The notes beneath the pieces were generated by a model, which ran no database searches, was not told the DNA's origin, and saw only the letters and a program-made list of their open reading frames with translations. 35,904 nt of DNA from Planctomycetaceae bacterium (GTDB lineage Bacteria; Planctomycetota; Planctomycetia; Pirellulales; PALSA-1355), in assembly GCA_003153375.1 (NCBI GenBank), contig PLYM01000141.1, positions 1 through 35,904 of the forward strand, given 5' to 3'. The position numbers and the translations under genes were made by a program. Shown piece after piece: positions 25,061 to 35,726 of this stretch. Each line of letters opens with the position of its first letter. Within the stretch, counting starts at the first letter, position 1.

Positions 25061-25122
25061 CGGCTTAAGCCGAACCGCGAAATATGCGACAAGCCGCCAC
25101 GCCGAGGGCCGCAACCCTCGGC
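25061..25122. terminator. Two consecutive hairpins after the oxidoreductase gene
   Basis: The perfect palindrome CGGCTTAAGCCG (25061-25072) is followed by GCCGAGGG (25101-25108) facing CCCTCGGC (25115-25122) with a 6-nt loop. They begin 9 bp after the stop at 25051 and end 37 bp before the next ATG. No T-run follows, so this may be a non-canonical terminator, an mRNA stabiliser or a short intergenic repeat element. Confidence 0.4.
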
Positions 25123-25159
25123 CTGGTTCATTGGATCTTCGCAAACACGACCAAGGCCA

Positions 25160-26242
25160 ATGATGAAGGGCGAAGTCGTTTATCTGTATGCCTTCGACGT
25201 GGCCAACGAGATCGCCACGGACAAAGTCCAGGATATCCTGGCCAGCAAGCCTTTCCCGTTCGAGATCCAGACGCCGCGCACGTTTCCCAAGGACGTGCCA
25301 CTCTATCGCCCTCTGGCCATCCAGCCGCCGGCGCTGACCTCGCCCCTCGGGGGCCGGCCGGTACGCCTCCTGGTGCGCGTTTACGACGTGGGCGTGGTAT
25401 CGATCACGATGCGCGTCGATTGCGAAGTGGCGAGCCTGGCCGACCTGCACGCTCGGCATCGCGCCGTGCTCGACAACGGCGTGTCGCTCGACCGCGTGGC
25501 TCGCGACGTCTGCGCCGAAGTCTGCAAGAGTCTGGCCGATGTGCTGGTCGACACGTCCGCGGCATCCGAGCCCGAGGCCTACACCGTCTTTTGCCTGACC
25601 GACCTCGACGGCCAGCAGGAAACGAGCGCGTGGCTGGCGGCCAACCGGCCGGCGGTGGCCGAACTGCTCACCGAGGCCCGGCCAGGAACTCTCAGTGAAA
25701 TGCAAGTGGCCGATTCGCTGCGCATTGCCCGGTCATACAATCGCACCGACCTGATCGTCATCGATTGGGACGCGGCTCTGGCAGTTGACCTGAGCGGCTA
25801 CATGGACGACGTGCTCTATGTGATCGAGCTGGCAAACCTGCAATTGGAAGAGTATCGCGTGATGGACCGGCGGCTCGACCGGCACTTGGATCGGGCGTAC
25901 GAAGATCTCAAGCAGCGCCGCTTTGGCTGGTTGGGAACTTACTCCAGGACGCTCAGCACGCTGAGGCTGTTTCGCGTCGACGTCACCAAGCTCAATGACG
26001 AGGTCACCCACATCAGCAAGTTCTTTGGCGACTGGTATCTCGCCCGGGTTTATCTCGGCGCGTTTGAGCGGTTTTACCTGAATCAATGGCGGCAAAGCGT
26101 CGAAAACCGCCTGGGCCAACTGGACGAGCTTTACAGCGTGGTCAATGGAGACATCAACAACCGCCGCATGGTGCTGTTGGAAGTGATCGTCGTCGTCTTC
26201 TTCGCGATCGATTTGCTGTTGCTGATGTTCTTCAAGCGTTGA
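25160..26242 (+). CDS. C-terminally membrane-anchored protein, DUF155/RMD1-like
   Basis: A 360-aa protein. No N-terminal signal; the only membrane segment is at the extreme C-terminus (VLLEVIVVVFFAIDLLLLMF), so it is probably tail-anchored in the inner membrane facing the cytoplasm. The helical region before it (YMDDVLYVIELANLQLEEYR, RRLDRHLDRAYEDLKQR, WRQSVENRLGQLDELYSVVN) followed by NRRMVLLEVIVV resembles the C-terminal part of DUF155/RMD1-like proteins, where a helical bundle precedes an LE-type membrane helix. The N-terminal part (VVYLYAFDVANEIATDKVQD) is only weakly similar. Function is unknown. It converges on the amidohydrolase pair with a 7-bp gap. Confidence 0.65.
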   Translation: MMKGEVVYLYAFDVANEIATDKVQDILASKPFPFEIQTPRTFPKDVPLYRPLAIQPPALTSPLGGRPVRLLVRVYDVGVVSITMRVDCEVASLADLHARHRAVLDNGVSLDRVARDVCAEVCKSLADVLVDTSAASEPEAYTVFCLTDLDGQQETSAWLAANRPAVAELLTEARPGTLSEMQVADSLRIARSYNRTDLIVIDWDAALAVDLSGYMDDVLYVIELANLQLEEYRVMDRRLDRHLDRAYEDLKQRRFGWLGTYSRTLSTLRLFRVDVTKLNDEVTHISKFFGDWYLARVYLGAFERFYLNQWRQSVENRLGQLDELYSVVNGDINNRRMVLLEVIVVVFFAIDLLLLMFFKR

Positions 26243-26249
26243 TCGCAAC

Positions 26250-27614
26250 TTAATGCGGTCCCTCGCTGACTACGCGGCCCTGAATTACGCAGCCCGTGCA
26301 GTGCGAGGTGTACTCGAATGGGTCGCCGTCGTAGAGCGCGATGTCGCCGTCCTTGCCGACTTCCAGCGAGCCGACCCGCTCGGCGATGCCGAGAATTCGG
26401 GCCGCGTCGATCGTGATCGTGCGCAGTGCCTGGTCGAACGTGAGCCCGTTGGCCGCGGCGATGGCCGCCTCGAACAGCACCAGCCGGGTCTTGGGAACAT
26501 AGGCCTCGTAACCGCTTTGCAGGGCCACGGGGATCTTGGCCGCGACCAGCTTGGCGGCCGTGTCGAAGCTCTGATTCTCGCGCTCGCCGATCGCCCGCGC
26601 CATCGGCGGATGCAGGATCACCGGTACGCCGGCCGCCTTGATGTCATCAATCAACAGATAGGCTTCGCTGGCTCCATCGAGCCAGATCTTGATGTCAAAT
26701 TCCTTGGCCAGCCGCAGCGCGCTGGAAACATCCTGCGCCCGATTGGTCGTGATCATTAGCGGCAGCTCGCCCGCGAGCACCCGGCCCAGCGCTTCCATCC
26801 GCAGATCGCGCGAAGGCTTATCGGCAGCTTTCTCGCTTGGCTTCTCGTCCTTCTTGTCAGCCGCTGGATCAGCTGTCTTATCTGGATTTTTGTCGGATGG
26901 CTTATCGATCGCCTTGTCCGCGGGTTTCTCAGCGGCTTTGTCGCCCGCCTTCTCATTCGCCGCGGCACGGCGGTGCTTGTCTTGATACTCGCGGGCTTTG
27001 ATCAGCTCAGCCCGCAACATGGCCATCGTTTTGCCGCGCGTGCCCGGCGACTTGGAACCGGTTTTCTGTGCCGCGGGGCCGATCGTGGCCGCCACGGCCC
27101 GAGCTTCGACGATCACCGCGTCGGCAACCGTGCGGCCGCTGGTCTTGGCGACCAGTGTCTGGCCCGACATCAGCTCACCGGGAGCGTGCCCGGCATGAAT
27201 CGTGGTGACGCCGAAGCCTCGAATCCACTCGATCAAGTCTTCCTGCGAGTTGTAGGCGTCGATCGCCCGCAACTCGGGCTGAATCGGCGAGGAATGTTCG
27301 AGCTGATCTTGATCGTGGTCGTGATTCAAGATGCCCGAGAAACCGACCGTGCTGTGGGCGTCGATCAGACCCGGCGTGACCACGTTGGCCTCGAGCACGC
27401 GAAAGCCCTGCGGCACCGCGATTTGTCCGGCCTGACCGATGGCTGAAATCTTGCCGTCCTGAATCACGATCATGCCATCGCTGATTGTGGCGCCGGCCAT
27501 GGTGTGAATAGTTTTGCCATGCACGGCGACTTGGGCTTGGGCCGTCGAGGGGAAGAGGGCAAGCAGTGCGAGAAGGAGGCCGGCGTACGGCATGCTCAGC
27601 GTGAGCTTGATCAT
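26250..27614 (-). CDS. Amidohydrolase-superfamily paralogue with eroded metal site, exported
   Basis: A 454-aa protein with a signal peptide (LLLALLALFPSTAQAQ). Overall it is an imidazolonepropionase/prolidase-like amidohydrolase: VVTPGLIDAHSTVGFSG, TPGTRGK-like SKSPGTRGKTMAMLRAELIK, and the C-terminal ARILGIAERVGSLEVGKDGD. Compared with its neighbour at 27611 the metal ligands are missing: DAHST instead of DTHSH, LMITTNRAQD instead of IIHHHTHRHD, WLDGASEA instead of VLHHVSDG, and ALQSGYE instead of AFHTDD. A charged Lys/Asp/Pro/Ala insertion with repeating xDKxxDKP units lies at about residues 216-267. Its ATG overlaps the stop of the neighbour (ATGA), so the two are co-translated. It is probably a non-catalytic partner; this is inference. 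Confidence 0.82.
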   Translation of the reverse strand: MIKLTLSMPYAGLLLALLALFPSTAQAQVAVHGKTIHTMAGATISDGMIVIQDGKISAIGQAGQIAVPQGFRVLEANVVTPGLIDAHSTVGFSGILNHDHDQDQLEHSSPIQPELRAIDAYNSQEDLIEWIRGFGVTTIHAGHAPGELMSGQTLVAKTSGRTVADAVIVEARAVAATIGPAAQKTGSKSPGTRGKTMAMLRAELIKAREYQDKHRRAAANEKAGDKAAEKPADKAIDKPSDKNPDKTADPAADKKDEKPSEKAADKPSRDLRMEALGRVLAGELPLMITTNRAQDVSSALRLAKEFDIKIWLDGASEAYLLIDDIKAAGVPVILHPPMARAIGERENQSFDTAAKLVAAKIPVALQSGYEAYVPKTRLVLFEAAIAAANGLTFDQALRTITIDAARILGIAERVGSLEVGKDGDIALYDGDPFEYTSHCTGCVIQGRVVSEGPH

Positions 27615-28948
27615 TTGGCGGCTCCGGTGTCGGCGTTTTCGAAGCAGCAGAGATAGGGGGCCTGGTCGTGACCAGCGCCGTAACCGCCGATGGCGTAAAG
27701 ATAATCGGTCGGATCGGTGCGATCGAAGACCTTCACTCCTTCGACCCAGGTTTCCAGTGTCTTGGCATAGACGCTCAGCGGATCCGCGTCGAGGATCGTG
27801 AAATCGGCGTCTTTGCCGGGCGTCAGCGAACCGATGCGGTCCTCGAGCCCCAGCATCTTGGCCCCCGAGATCGTCAAAGCCTTGAGGGCTGCCTCACGCG
27901 ACATGCCAGCCCGCACGGCCAACGCGGCACTGCGGCGAAACAGCCGCGAATCGGTGATCCAATCGTCGGTATGAAACGCGGTCAGCACGCCGGCTTTCTC
28001 CAGCACGCCGCCCGTCTTGAAGGAAGAATCCCGAGCTTCGAGCTTGCCTCCGGGCGAGTCGATCACGATTACCGAGCAAGCCACACGGGCCTTGGCAATC
28101 TCGTCGGCGACCTTCCAGCCGTCGCTGACGTGGTGCAGCACGACCTTCAGCCCAAATTCCTGGGCCAGTCGTAGCACGGTGATGATGTCGTCGTGGCGGT
28201 GTGTGTGATGGTGGATGATTCGCTTGCCTTGCAGTGACTCGACCAGCGCCTCGAGATTCAGATCGCGTGGCGGCAACTTGGCGGCATCGCCGGCTGCTCG
28301 GGCGACCTTGTCTTGATACTCGCGGGCCTTGATGTATTGTTCGCGCACCAGGAACGCGCTCTTACCCCGCGTGCCGGGAAACGGTGGCTCGTGCATCGAG
28401 TTGGTGCCGTTGGCCATTTTCAACCCGCCGAGCGGAGCGCCCCCGGCGTCGGCGATGAAAAAGTCGTCGATCTTCTTGGGCTTGGGATGGGCCAGTCGCA
28501 GCTTGACATAGATCGTTTGGCCGCTGATCAAATGGCCCGAGCCGGGCATGATGTTGAGCGTCGTCAACCCGCCGGCGGCCGCCCGTTTGAATCCCGAATC
28601 GAGCACGTTGATCGAATCGTAAATCCGCACGCCCGGCTGAATCGGCCCGCTGCCGTCGGCGCCACCCAAACTTCCGCTGCCGCCGATGTGGCTATGCGTG
28701 TCGACCAGCCCCGGCATGATCACGCGTCCCGCGACGTCGATCTTGTTGGCGCCCAGCGGAATGGGCACATGCTCGTCTGGTCCAATTGCCGTGATCTTGC
28801 CTTTTTCGACGACCAAGGTGCCCTGGGGAATTTCATCGCCGTCAACGCGAATGATGCGCGCGCCAACGAACGCCAGCGGCCGGTCCTGCGCCATCGCCGT
28901 CACGGCTGACACCATCAGGCAGCTCGCCAGAAAAACGCCAATCCGCAT
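27611..28948 (-). CDS. Exported metal-dependent amidohydrolase
   Basis: A 445-aa amidohydrolase with signal peptide (MRIGVFLASCLMVSAVTAMA). The HxH metal motif is in MPGLVDTHSHIGGSG; further ligand-type histidines are in IIHHHTHRHDDI and VVLHHVSDG, and the catalytic-type aspartate region is AFHTDDWITDS. The C-terminal MLGLEDRIGSLTPGKDADF is the usual composite-domain motif. Substrate (a cyclic amide, dipeptide or similar) is unknown. The frame is open to 29059, but the ATG at 28948 begins the signal peptide and has AGAGG about 9 bp upstream. A promoter candidate lies at 29016-29044. The 3' end overlaps the start of the degenerate paralogue by 4 bp. Confidence 0.87.
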   Translation of the reverse strand: MRIGVFLASCLMVSAVTAMAQDRPLAFVGARIIRVDGDEIPQGTLVVEKGKITAIGPDEHVPIPLGANKIDVAGRVIMPGLVDTHSHIGGSGSLGGADGSGPIQPGVRIYDSINVLDSGFKRAAAGGLTTLNIMPGSGHLISGQTIYVKLRLAHPKPKKIDDFFIADAGGAPLGGLKMANGTNSMHEPPFPGTRGKSAFLVREQYIKAREYQDKVARAAGDAAKLPPRDLNLEALVESLQGKRIIHHHTHRHDDIITVLRLAQEFGLKVVLHHVSDGWKVADEIAKARVACSVIVIDSPGGKLEARDSSFKTGGVLEKAGVLTAFHTDDWITDSRLFRRSAALAVRAGMSREAALKALTISGAKMLGLEDRIGSLTPGKDADFTILDADPLSVYAKTLETWVEGVKVFDRTDPTDYLYAIGGYGAGHDQAPYLCCFENADTGAAK

Positions 28949-29015
28949 CTCGAGCCTCTTAGAAAGGGTGCGTCGATTTCGATCGCGCGGCAGGAGCCGG
29001 CGACCGTGAGTTCCC

Positions 29016-29044
29016 AGTATAGTTGGCCCAAAGCCGCGGGTCAG
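29016..29044 (-). promoter_or_regulatory. Candidate promoter of the amidohydrolase pair
   Basis: On the minus strand CTGACC (29044-29039) and TATACT (29021-29016) are separated by 17 bp; they match 4 of 6 and 5 of 6 consensus positions. It lies about 70 bp upstream of the start at 28948. Confidence 0.5.
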
Positions 29045-29112
29045 GGCTGGCCATGACAATCGCCAGGCGACCTGACGAAGTCAGCTTTTGGCCGCCGGCG
29101 GGGCTAAACCGG

Positions 29113-30579
29113 CTACGCCACGACTTCTTTCACCACGTGCCCGGCAACGTCAGTCAGACGGAAGTTGCGGCCGTTGGAGCGGTAGGTAAGCTTTTCGTGG
29201 TCGATGCCCAACAAGTGCAAGATCGTGGCGTGCAGGTCGTTGATACTCACGCGGTCGGTCACGGCCTTGTGGCCGATTTCGTCGGTGGCGCCGTAATGGA
29301 CGCCTCCCTTGACGCCGCCGCCGGCCAGCCAGGTCGTGAAGGCGTGCGGATTGTGGTCGCGCCCCGTGCCCCCCTTCTGCACGATGGGCAGCCGGCCAAA
29401 TTCGCCATTCCACACCACGAGCGTGCTCTCGAGCAGCCCGCGCTCGTGCAAGTCGTTGAGCAAGGCGCCGATGGGAATGTCCGTCTCGCCGGCGAATTGA
29501 CGATGATTCTGCTCGATGTTCGCGTGGCCATCCCAACTGCGCTCGTTTTCCATGCCGCCGCTATAGATCTGCACGAAGCGCACGCCCCGCTCGACCAGAC
29601 GCCGCGCCGTGAGCACCTGCTTGGCAAAGTGCGCGCACTTGGGATTGTCGATGCCATACAGCTCGCGAATCGCCTTCGGCTCGCGGTCGATATCGAGCGC
29701 CTCGGGCGCGGCCATTTGCATCCGATAGGCCAGCTCGAAACTTTCGATCCGCGCTGCCAGGTCGGCTTCGCCGGCTTCTGGGTGGTGCTTGTTCAGCTTG
29801 CGCAGCAGTTCGAGCTGCGCCAACTGTTCGGCGTCGCTCAATCCTTCGCGGCGAAAAAGGTTATTGATCGGAGCGCCTTGGGCATTGAGCGCGGTGCCCT
29901 GGAACACGCCGGGCAGGAAGCCGGCGCCCCAGTTTTGGGCGTGGCCCTTGGGCAGCCCGCGACCGAGCGTGTCGTACATCGTGATGAAGCCGGGCAAGTT
30001 TTGATTCTCGGTGCCCAGGCCGTAGGTTACCCACGCGCCCATGCAGGGAAAGCCCATGCGGCTCATGCCGGTGTTGATTTCGAACAGGGCTGGCGAGTGG
30101 TTGTTCGTTTGCGTATAGCACGAGTGCAGGAATGCCATCCGATCGACGTGCTCACCCATCTTCGGAAAGATTTCCGAGACCCAGGCTCCCGACTGGCCCT
30201 GCCGGGCGAATTTGAAAGGCGACTTCATCAACGGCCCAACCTGCTCGGTGAAGAAGCCCGTGTTCTTGTCGAAACCGGTCAGATCCTGGCCGTCGCGCTT
30301 CTCCAACTCGGGCTTATAGTCCCAGGTATCGACCTGGCTGGGACCGCCGTTCATGAACAGCCAGATCACGCTCTTTGCCTTGGCCAAAAAATGCGCCGGC
30401 CGAGGCGCCATGGGGTTCAATCGCACGTCGCCGGCCAGCGCATCCCTCTCCAGCAAGCCTTGCTGCTCCAACATCGCCGCCAACGCCACCAGTCCGCAGC
30501 CGCTGCCGGCCCGCCGCAAAAAATCGCGGCGCGAAGCATAGGTCGAGGAAGGCGAAGCGAACAGATGAGGATGGTTCAT
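29113..30579 (-). CDS. DUF1501 family protein, Tat-exported (copy 2)
   Basis: A 488-aa DUF1501 protein with a twin-arginine signal (SRRDFLRRAGSGCGLVALAA). Conserved features are VIWLFMNGGPSQVDTWDYKP, VVWNGEFGRLP, GRDHNPHAFTTWLAGGGVKG and the C-terminal YRSNGRNFRLTDVAG. The frame can be extended to a GTG at 30621, but the ATG at 30579 places the Tat motif at a normal distance. It lies 50 bp downstream of the PSCyt gene at 30630 and should form a transcription unit with it. The surrounding gene order repeats that of copy 1 (2898-6927) but without a lyase gene downstream. Catalytic activity of the family is not known. Confidence 0.88.
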   Translation of the reverse strand: MNHPHLFASPSSTYASRRDFLRRAGSGCGLVALAAMLEQQGLLERDALAGDVRLNPMAPRPAHFLAKAKSVIWLFMNGGPSQVDTWDYKPELEKRDGQDLTGFDKNTGFFTEQVGPLMKSPFKFARQGQSGAWVSEIFPKMGEHVDRMAFLHSCYTQTNNHSPALFEINTGMSRMGFPCMGAWVTYGLGTENQNLPGFITMYDTLGRGLPKGHAQNWGAGFLPGVFQGTALNAQGAPINNLFRREGLSDAEQLAQLELLRKLNKHHPEAGEADLAARIESFELAYRMQMAAPEALDIDREPKAIRELYGIDNPKCAHFAKQVLTARRLVERGVRFVQIYSGGMENERSWDGHANIEQNHRQFAGETDIPIGALLNDLHERGLLESTLVVWNGEFGRLPIVQKGGTGRDHNPHAFTTWLAGGGVKGGVHYGATDEIGHKAVTDRVSINDLHATILHLLGIDHEKLTYRSNGRNFRLTDVAGHVVKEVVA

Positions 30580-30629
30580 GTTGGTGCTCGTGGGACGGAG
30601 TGTTTTCCGGCCGTCAATCACTTCGGCTT

Positions 30630-33770
<3,141 letters not shown>

Positions 33771-34223
33771 GACTCACAGCTCAGGGTGGGAGATTGCCGA
33801 GCCCCGGTGGCCAATGGAGCCGCAACAACTGGTTTCTAGCGGTATGGTGCCAATCCTGCAGCCCCTTGCACCCGGCCGGATGGGGCTGGCATGGCCCCCA
33901 GCGGGTCGAGTCCTTCGATGGGGTCGCGCGCGGCCCGCTTTCGGCCAGACTAGTGCGTGGCCAGGGCGCTGTCCAGGTTTTCCGCCCGCGAGTTTTTTCC
34001 CAACATGGCGTTGGGCTGAAAAAAGCGAATTTCCCGGCCGAGGCAACTTTCTGCTTGACAGGCCTGGGGCGTCTCCTATGATAGGGCCTGATTCAAAGAC
34101 CCCACGAGACCGCTAATGAACTCATGAGAAACAAGCGTTCCTCCCGCCACGTTGCGGGTCGTTTCGTTTGGATAGCATGTGTTCGTTTCTTTCCCGCGGT
34201 TTGATTTTCTCAGGGGTTGTCTC
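33771..34223. other. Divergent intergenic region with promoter and leader
   Basis: This 453-bp gap separates the divergent genes at 33770 and 34224. The left part (33771-34050) shows no clear element for the minus-strand gene. The right part holds the strong promoter at 34055-34082 and a leader of about 135 nt with a small hairpin CCCGC (34144-34148)/GCGGG (34154-34158 approx.) and a 26-codon open frame at 34124-34204. Confidence 0.5.
34055..34082 (+). promoter_or_regulatory. Near-consensus sigma70 promoter
   Basis: TTGACA at 34055-34060 (6 of 6) and TATGAT at 34077-34082 (5 of 6) are 16 bp apart. This is the best promoter match in the window. Transcription would begin near 34090, giving a leader of roughly 135 nt before the ATG at 34224. 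Confidence 0.72.
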
Positions 34224-34781
34224 ATGAATGCTTTATGCCTCCGGCGCCTTTCTCTCGTGGGCGCTGTCAGTTGGCTTTGTTTGTCGTTCGCTACATTCCT
34301 GCCGGCCGGCCAGATCTATATCGAATCTGGCCATTCTCCCGCCGAACCCGGCCCTGCTCCTTCGCTGTTCGCCGACGCTACGCGTTCGACGGCCGCGACC
34401 CCGATTCAAGTGTTCGCCGCGCCGCGCGCCACTCCCGCTGATTCGTCGGCTGCCCTGGTCGCCGGAGTCGACTCACTGGGCGGCTCGCTCACCGGCACCT
34501 TGGCGTTGGCTCCCGAAGTCGAGCGCCGCAATCCGCTGCTGGCCCGACAGTGCAAGGTGGCGTTCGCGCGATTGGCCGATGCGCCGGTCTATGCCGACGC
34601 ACCGCTGATGCACACGATGTCCGAGGCTCAACGGCAACTCGAGCTCACGCTCGCACGCGGCGAAGCCATCGCGGCCCTGGGCGTCGGCGAGTTTTCCGCC
34701 GGCTCCTTCGCGATGATCTCGACCGTGGTTCACGAACAGCGTTCGCGGCTGCTGGTGGGCCTCGAGTATCTGAATCTCTAG
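34224..34781 (+). CDS. Small exported protein of unknown function
   Basis: A 185-aa protein. The ATG at 34224 (with CAGGGG about 9 bp upstream) begins a signal peptide (LSLVGAVSWLCLSFATFLPA); the frame is open from 34179 but that part precedes the signal. Residues about 30-80 are rich in Ala, Pro, Ser and Thr, likely disordered. The C-terminal half is more ordered (ARQCKVAFARLADAPVYADA, EAQRQLELTLARGEAIAALG, SFAMISTVVHEQRSRLLVGL). No recognised domain. It has the strongest promoter in the window, so it may be well expressed. The double-VOC gene follows 36 bp downstream. Confidence 0.7.
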   Translation: MNALCLRRLSLVGAVSWLCLSFATFLPAGQIYIESGHSPAEPGPAPSLFADATRSTAATPIQVFAAPRATPADSSAALVAGVDSLGGSLTGTLALAPEVERRNPLLARQCKVAFARLADAPVYADAPLMHTMSEAQRQLELTLARGEAIAALGVGEFSAGSFAMISTVVHEQRSRLLVGLEYLNL

Positions 34782-34817
34782 CGCACCGCCGTCGCAAGGC
34801 GGCTCGGAGTCGGCACC

Positions 34818-35726
34818 ATGAATAGTGCTTGTCGCACGGCGATTGTCGCCGCGCTTGTGGCTTATTGCTCGCTCGGCGGGGCCTGCCGGCTGACGGCGCA
34901 AACGGTCGAGCCGGCCCACTTTCATCACGTGCTGCTCAACTCGGTCGATCCGGCCAAGTCGATGCAATTCTATCGCCGCGTTTTCGGCGCCACCCCGATC
35001 AAGTTTCGCGGAGTCGCCGACGCGCTGTTTACCGAGCGTTCGTTCCTGCTGTTCAACAAGGTCGACACGCCGCCCGACGCCAAATTGAACACCGGCATCT
35101 GGCACATCGGTTGGGGCGGCGTTGACGTCAAGAACGAATACGAATGGTGGAAGCGGCACGACGTCACGATCCACACCCCGCTCTCGCCGTTGGGCGGGCC
35201 TGACAACTACTACATATACATTTCGGGCCCGGACAAGGAGTTGATCGAGATCAACACGATGGGCCATCACCGTTTCGGCCATGTGCATTTCTTTTGCACC
35301 GACGTCAATGAAAGCCTGGCCTGGTATGCCAGACACCTGGGCCTCAAACCCCGCTTGCCGCAGGTCAAGAAGCCCAAGGGGGACATGTCGACCCTGAGCG
35401 GCATCTGGATCAATATCATTCCCTGCGACAACGTGACGATGATCTTCTTCGGCAAGCCCGACGTCTCGCCGGCCCCGCCCTGGTGGCCCGACGAGCCGCT
35501 CAAGGACATCCAGCCCACCAAGGGCCGCCCGCTCGATCGCGTGGCCTTCTCCTATCGCCAGATCGAGCCCATCTTCGAGCGCATGAAGGCCGCCGGCGCC
35601 ACGATCCTCGAGCCCATCACCGACCGCCCCGAGTTCAAATTCAAAAGCTTCCTCGTCGAAGGCCCCGACAAGGTCACCGTCGAGATCGTCGAAGCCAAGC
35701 CGATCCCAGAAGGCGCGTGGGATTGA
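34818..35726 (+). CDS. Exported double VOC (glyoxalase/dioxygenase-fold) protein
   Basis: A 302-aa protein with an N-terminal signal (AIVAALVAYCSLGGACRLTA) followed by two vicinal-oxygen-chelate domains. Domain 1 (about residues 33-150) starts HFHHVLLNSVDPAKSMQFYR and has WHIGWGG and KELIEINTMG, so the H/H/E metal ligands appear present. Domain 2 (about 153-300) starts FGHVHFFCTDVNESLAWYAR and ends DKVTVEIVEAKP. VOC enzymes include glyoxalase I, extradiol dioxygenases and antibiotic-binding proteins; the specific reaction is not predictable. Exported VOC proteins are less common than cytoplasmic ones. GGAG lies upstream of the ATG. It probably shares the transcript of the gene at 34224. Confidence 0.82.
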   Translation: MNSACRTAIVAALVAYCSLGGACRLTAQTVEPAHFHHVLLNSVDPAKSMQFYRRVFGATPIKFRGVADALFTERSFLLFNKVDTPPDAKLNTGIWHIGWGGVDVKNEYEWWKRHDVTIHTPLSPLGGPDNYYIYISGPDKELIEINTMGHHRFGHVHFFCTDVNESLAWYARHLGLKPRLPQVKKPKGDMSTLSGIWINIIPCDNVTMIFFGKPDVSPAPPWWPDEPLKDIQPTKGRPLDRVAFSYRQIEPIFERMKAAGATILEPITDRPEFKFKSFLVEGPDKVTVEIVEAKPIPEGAWD

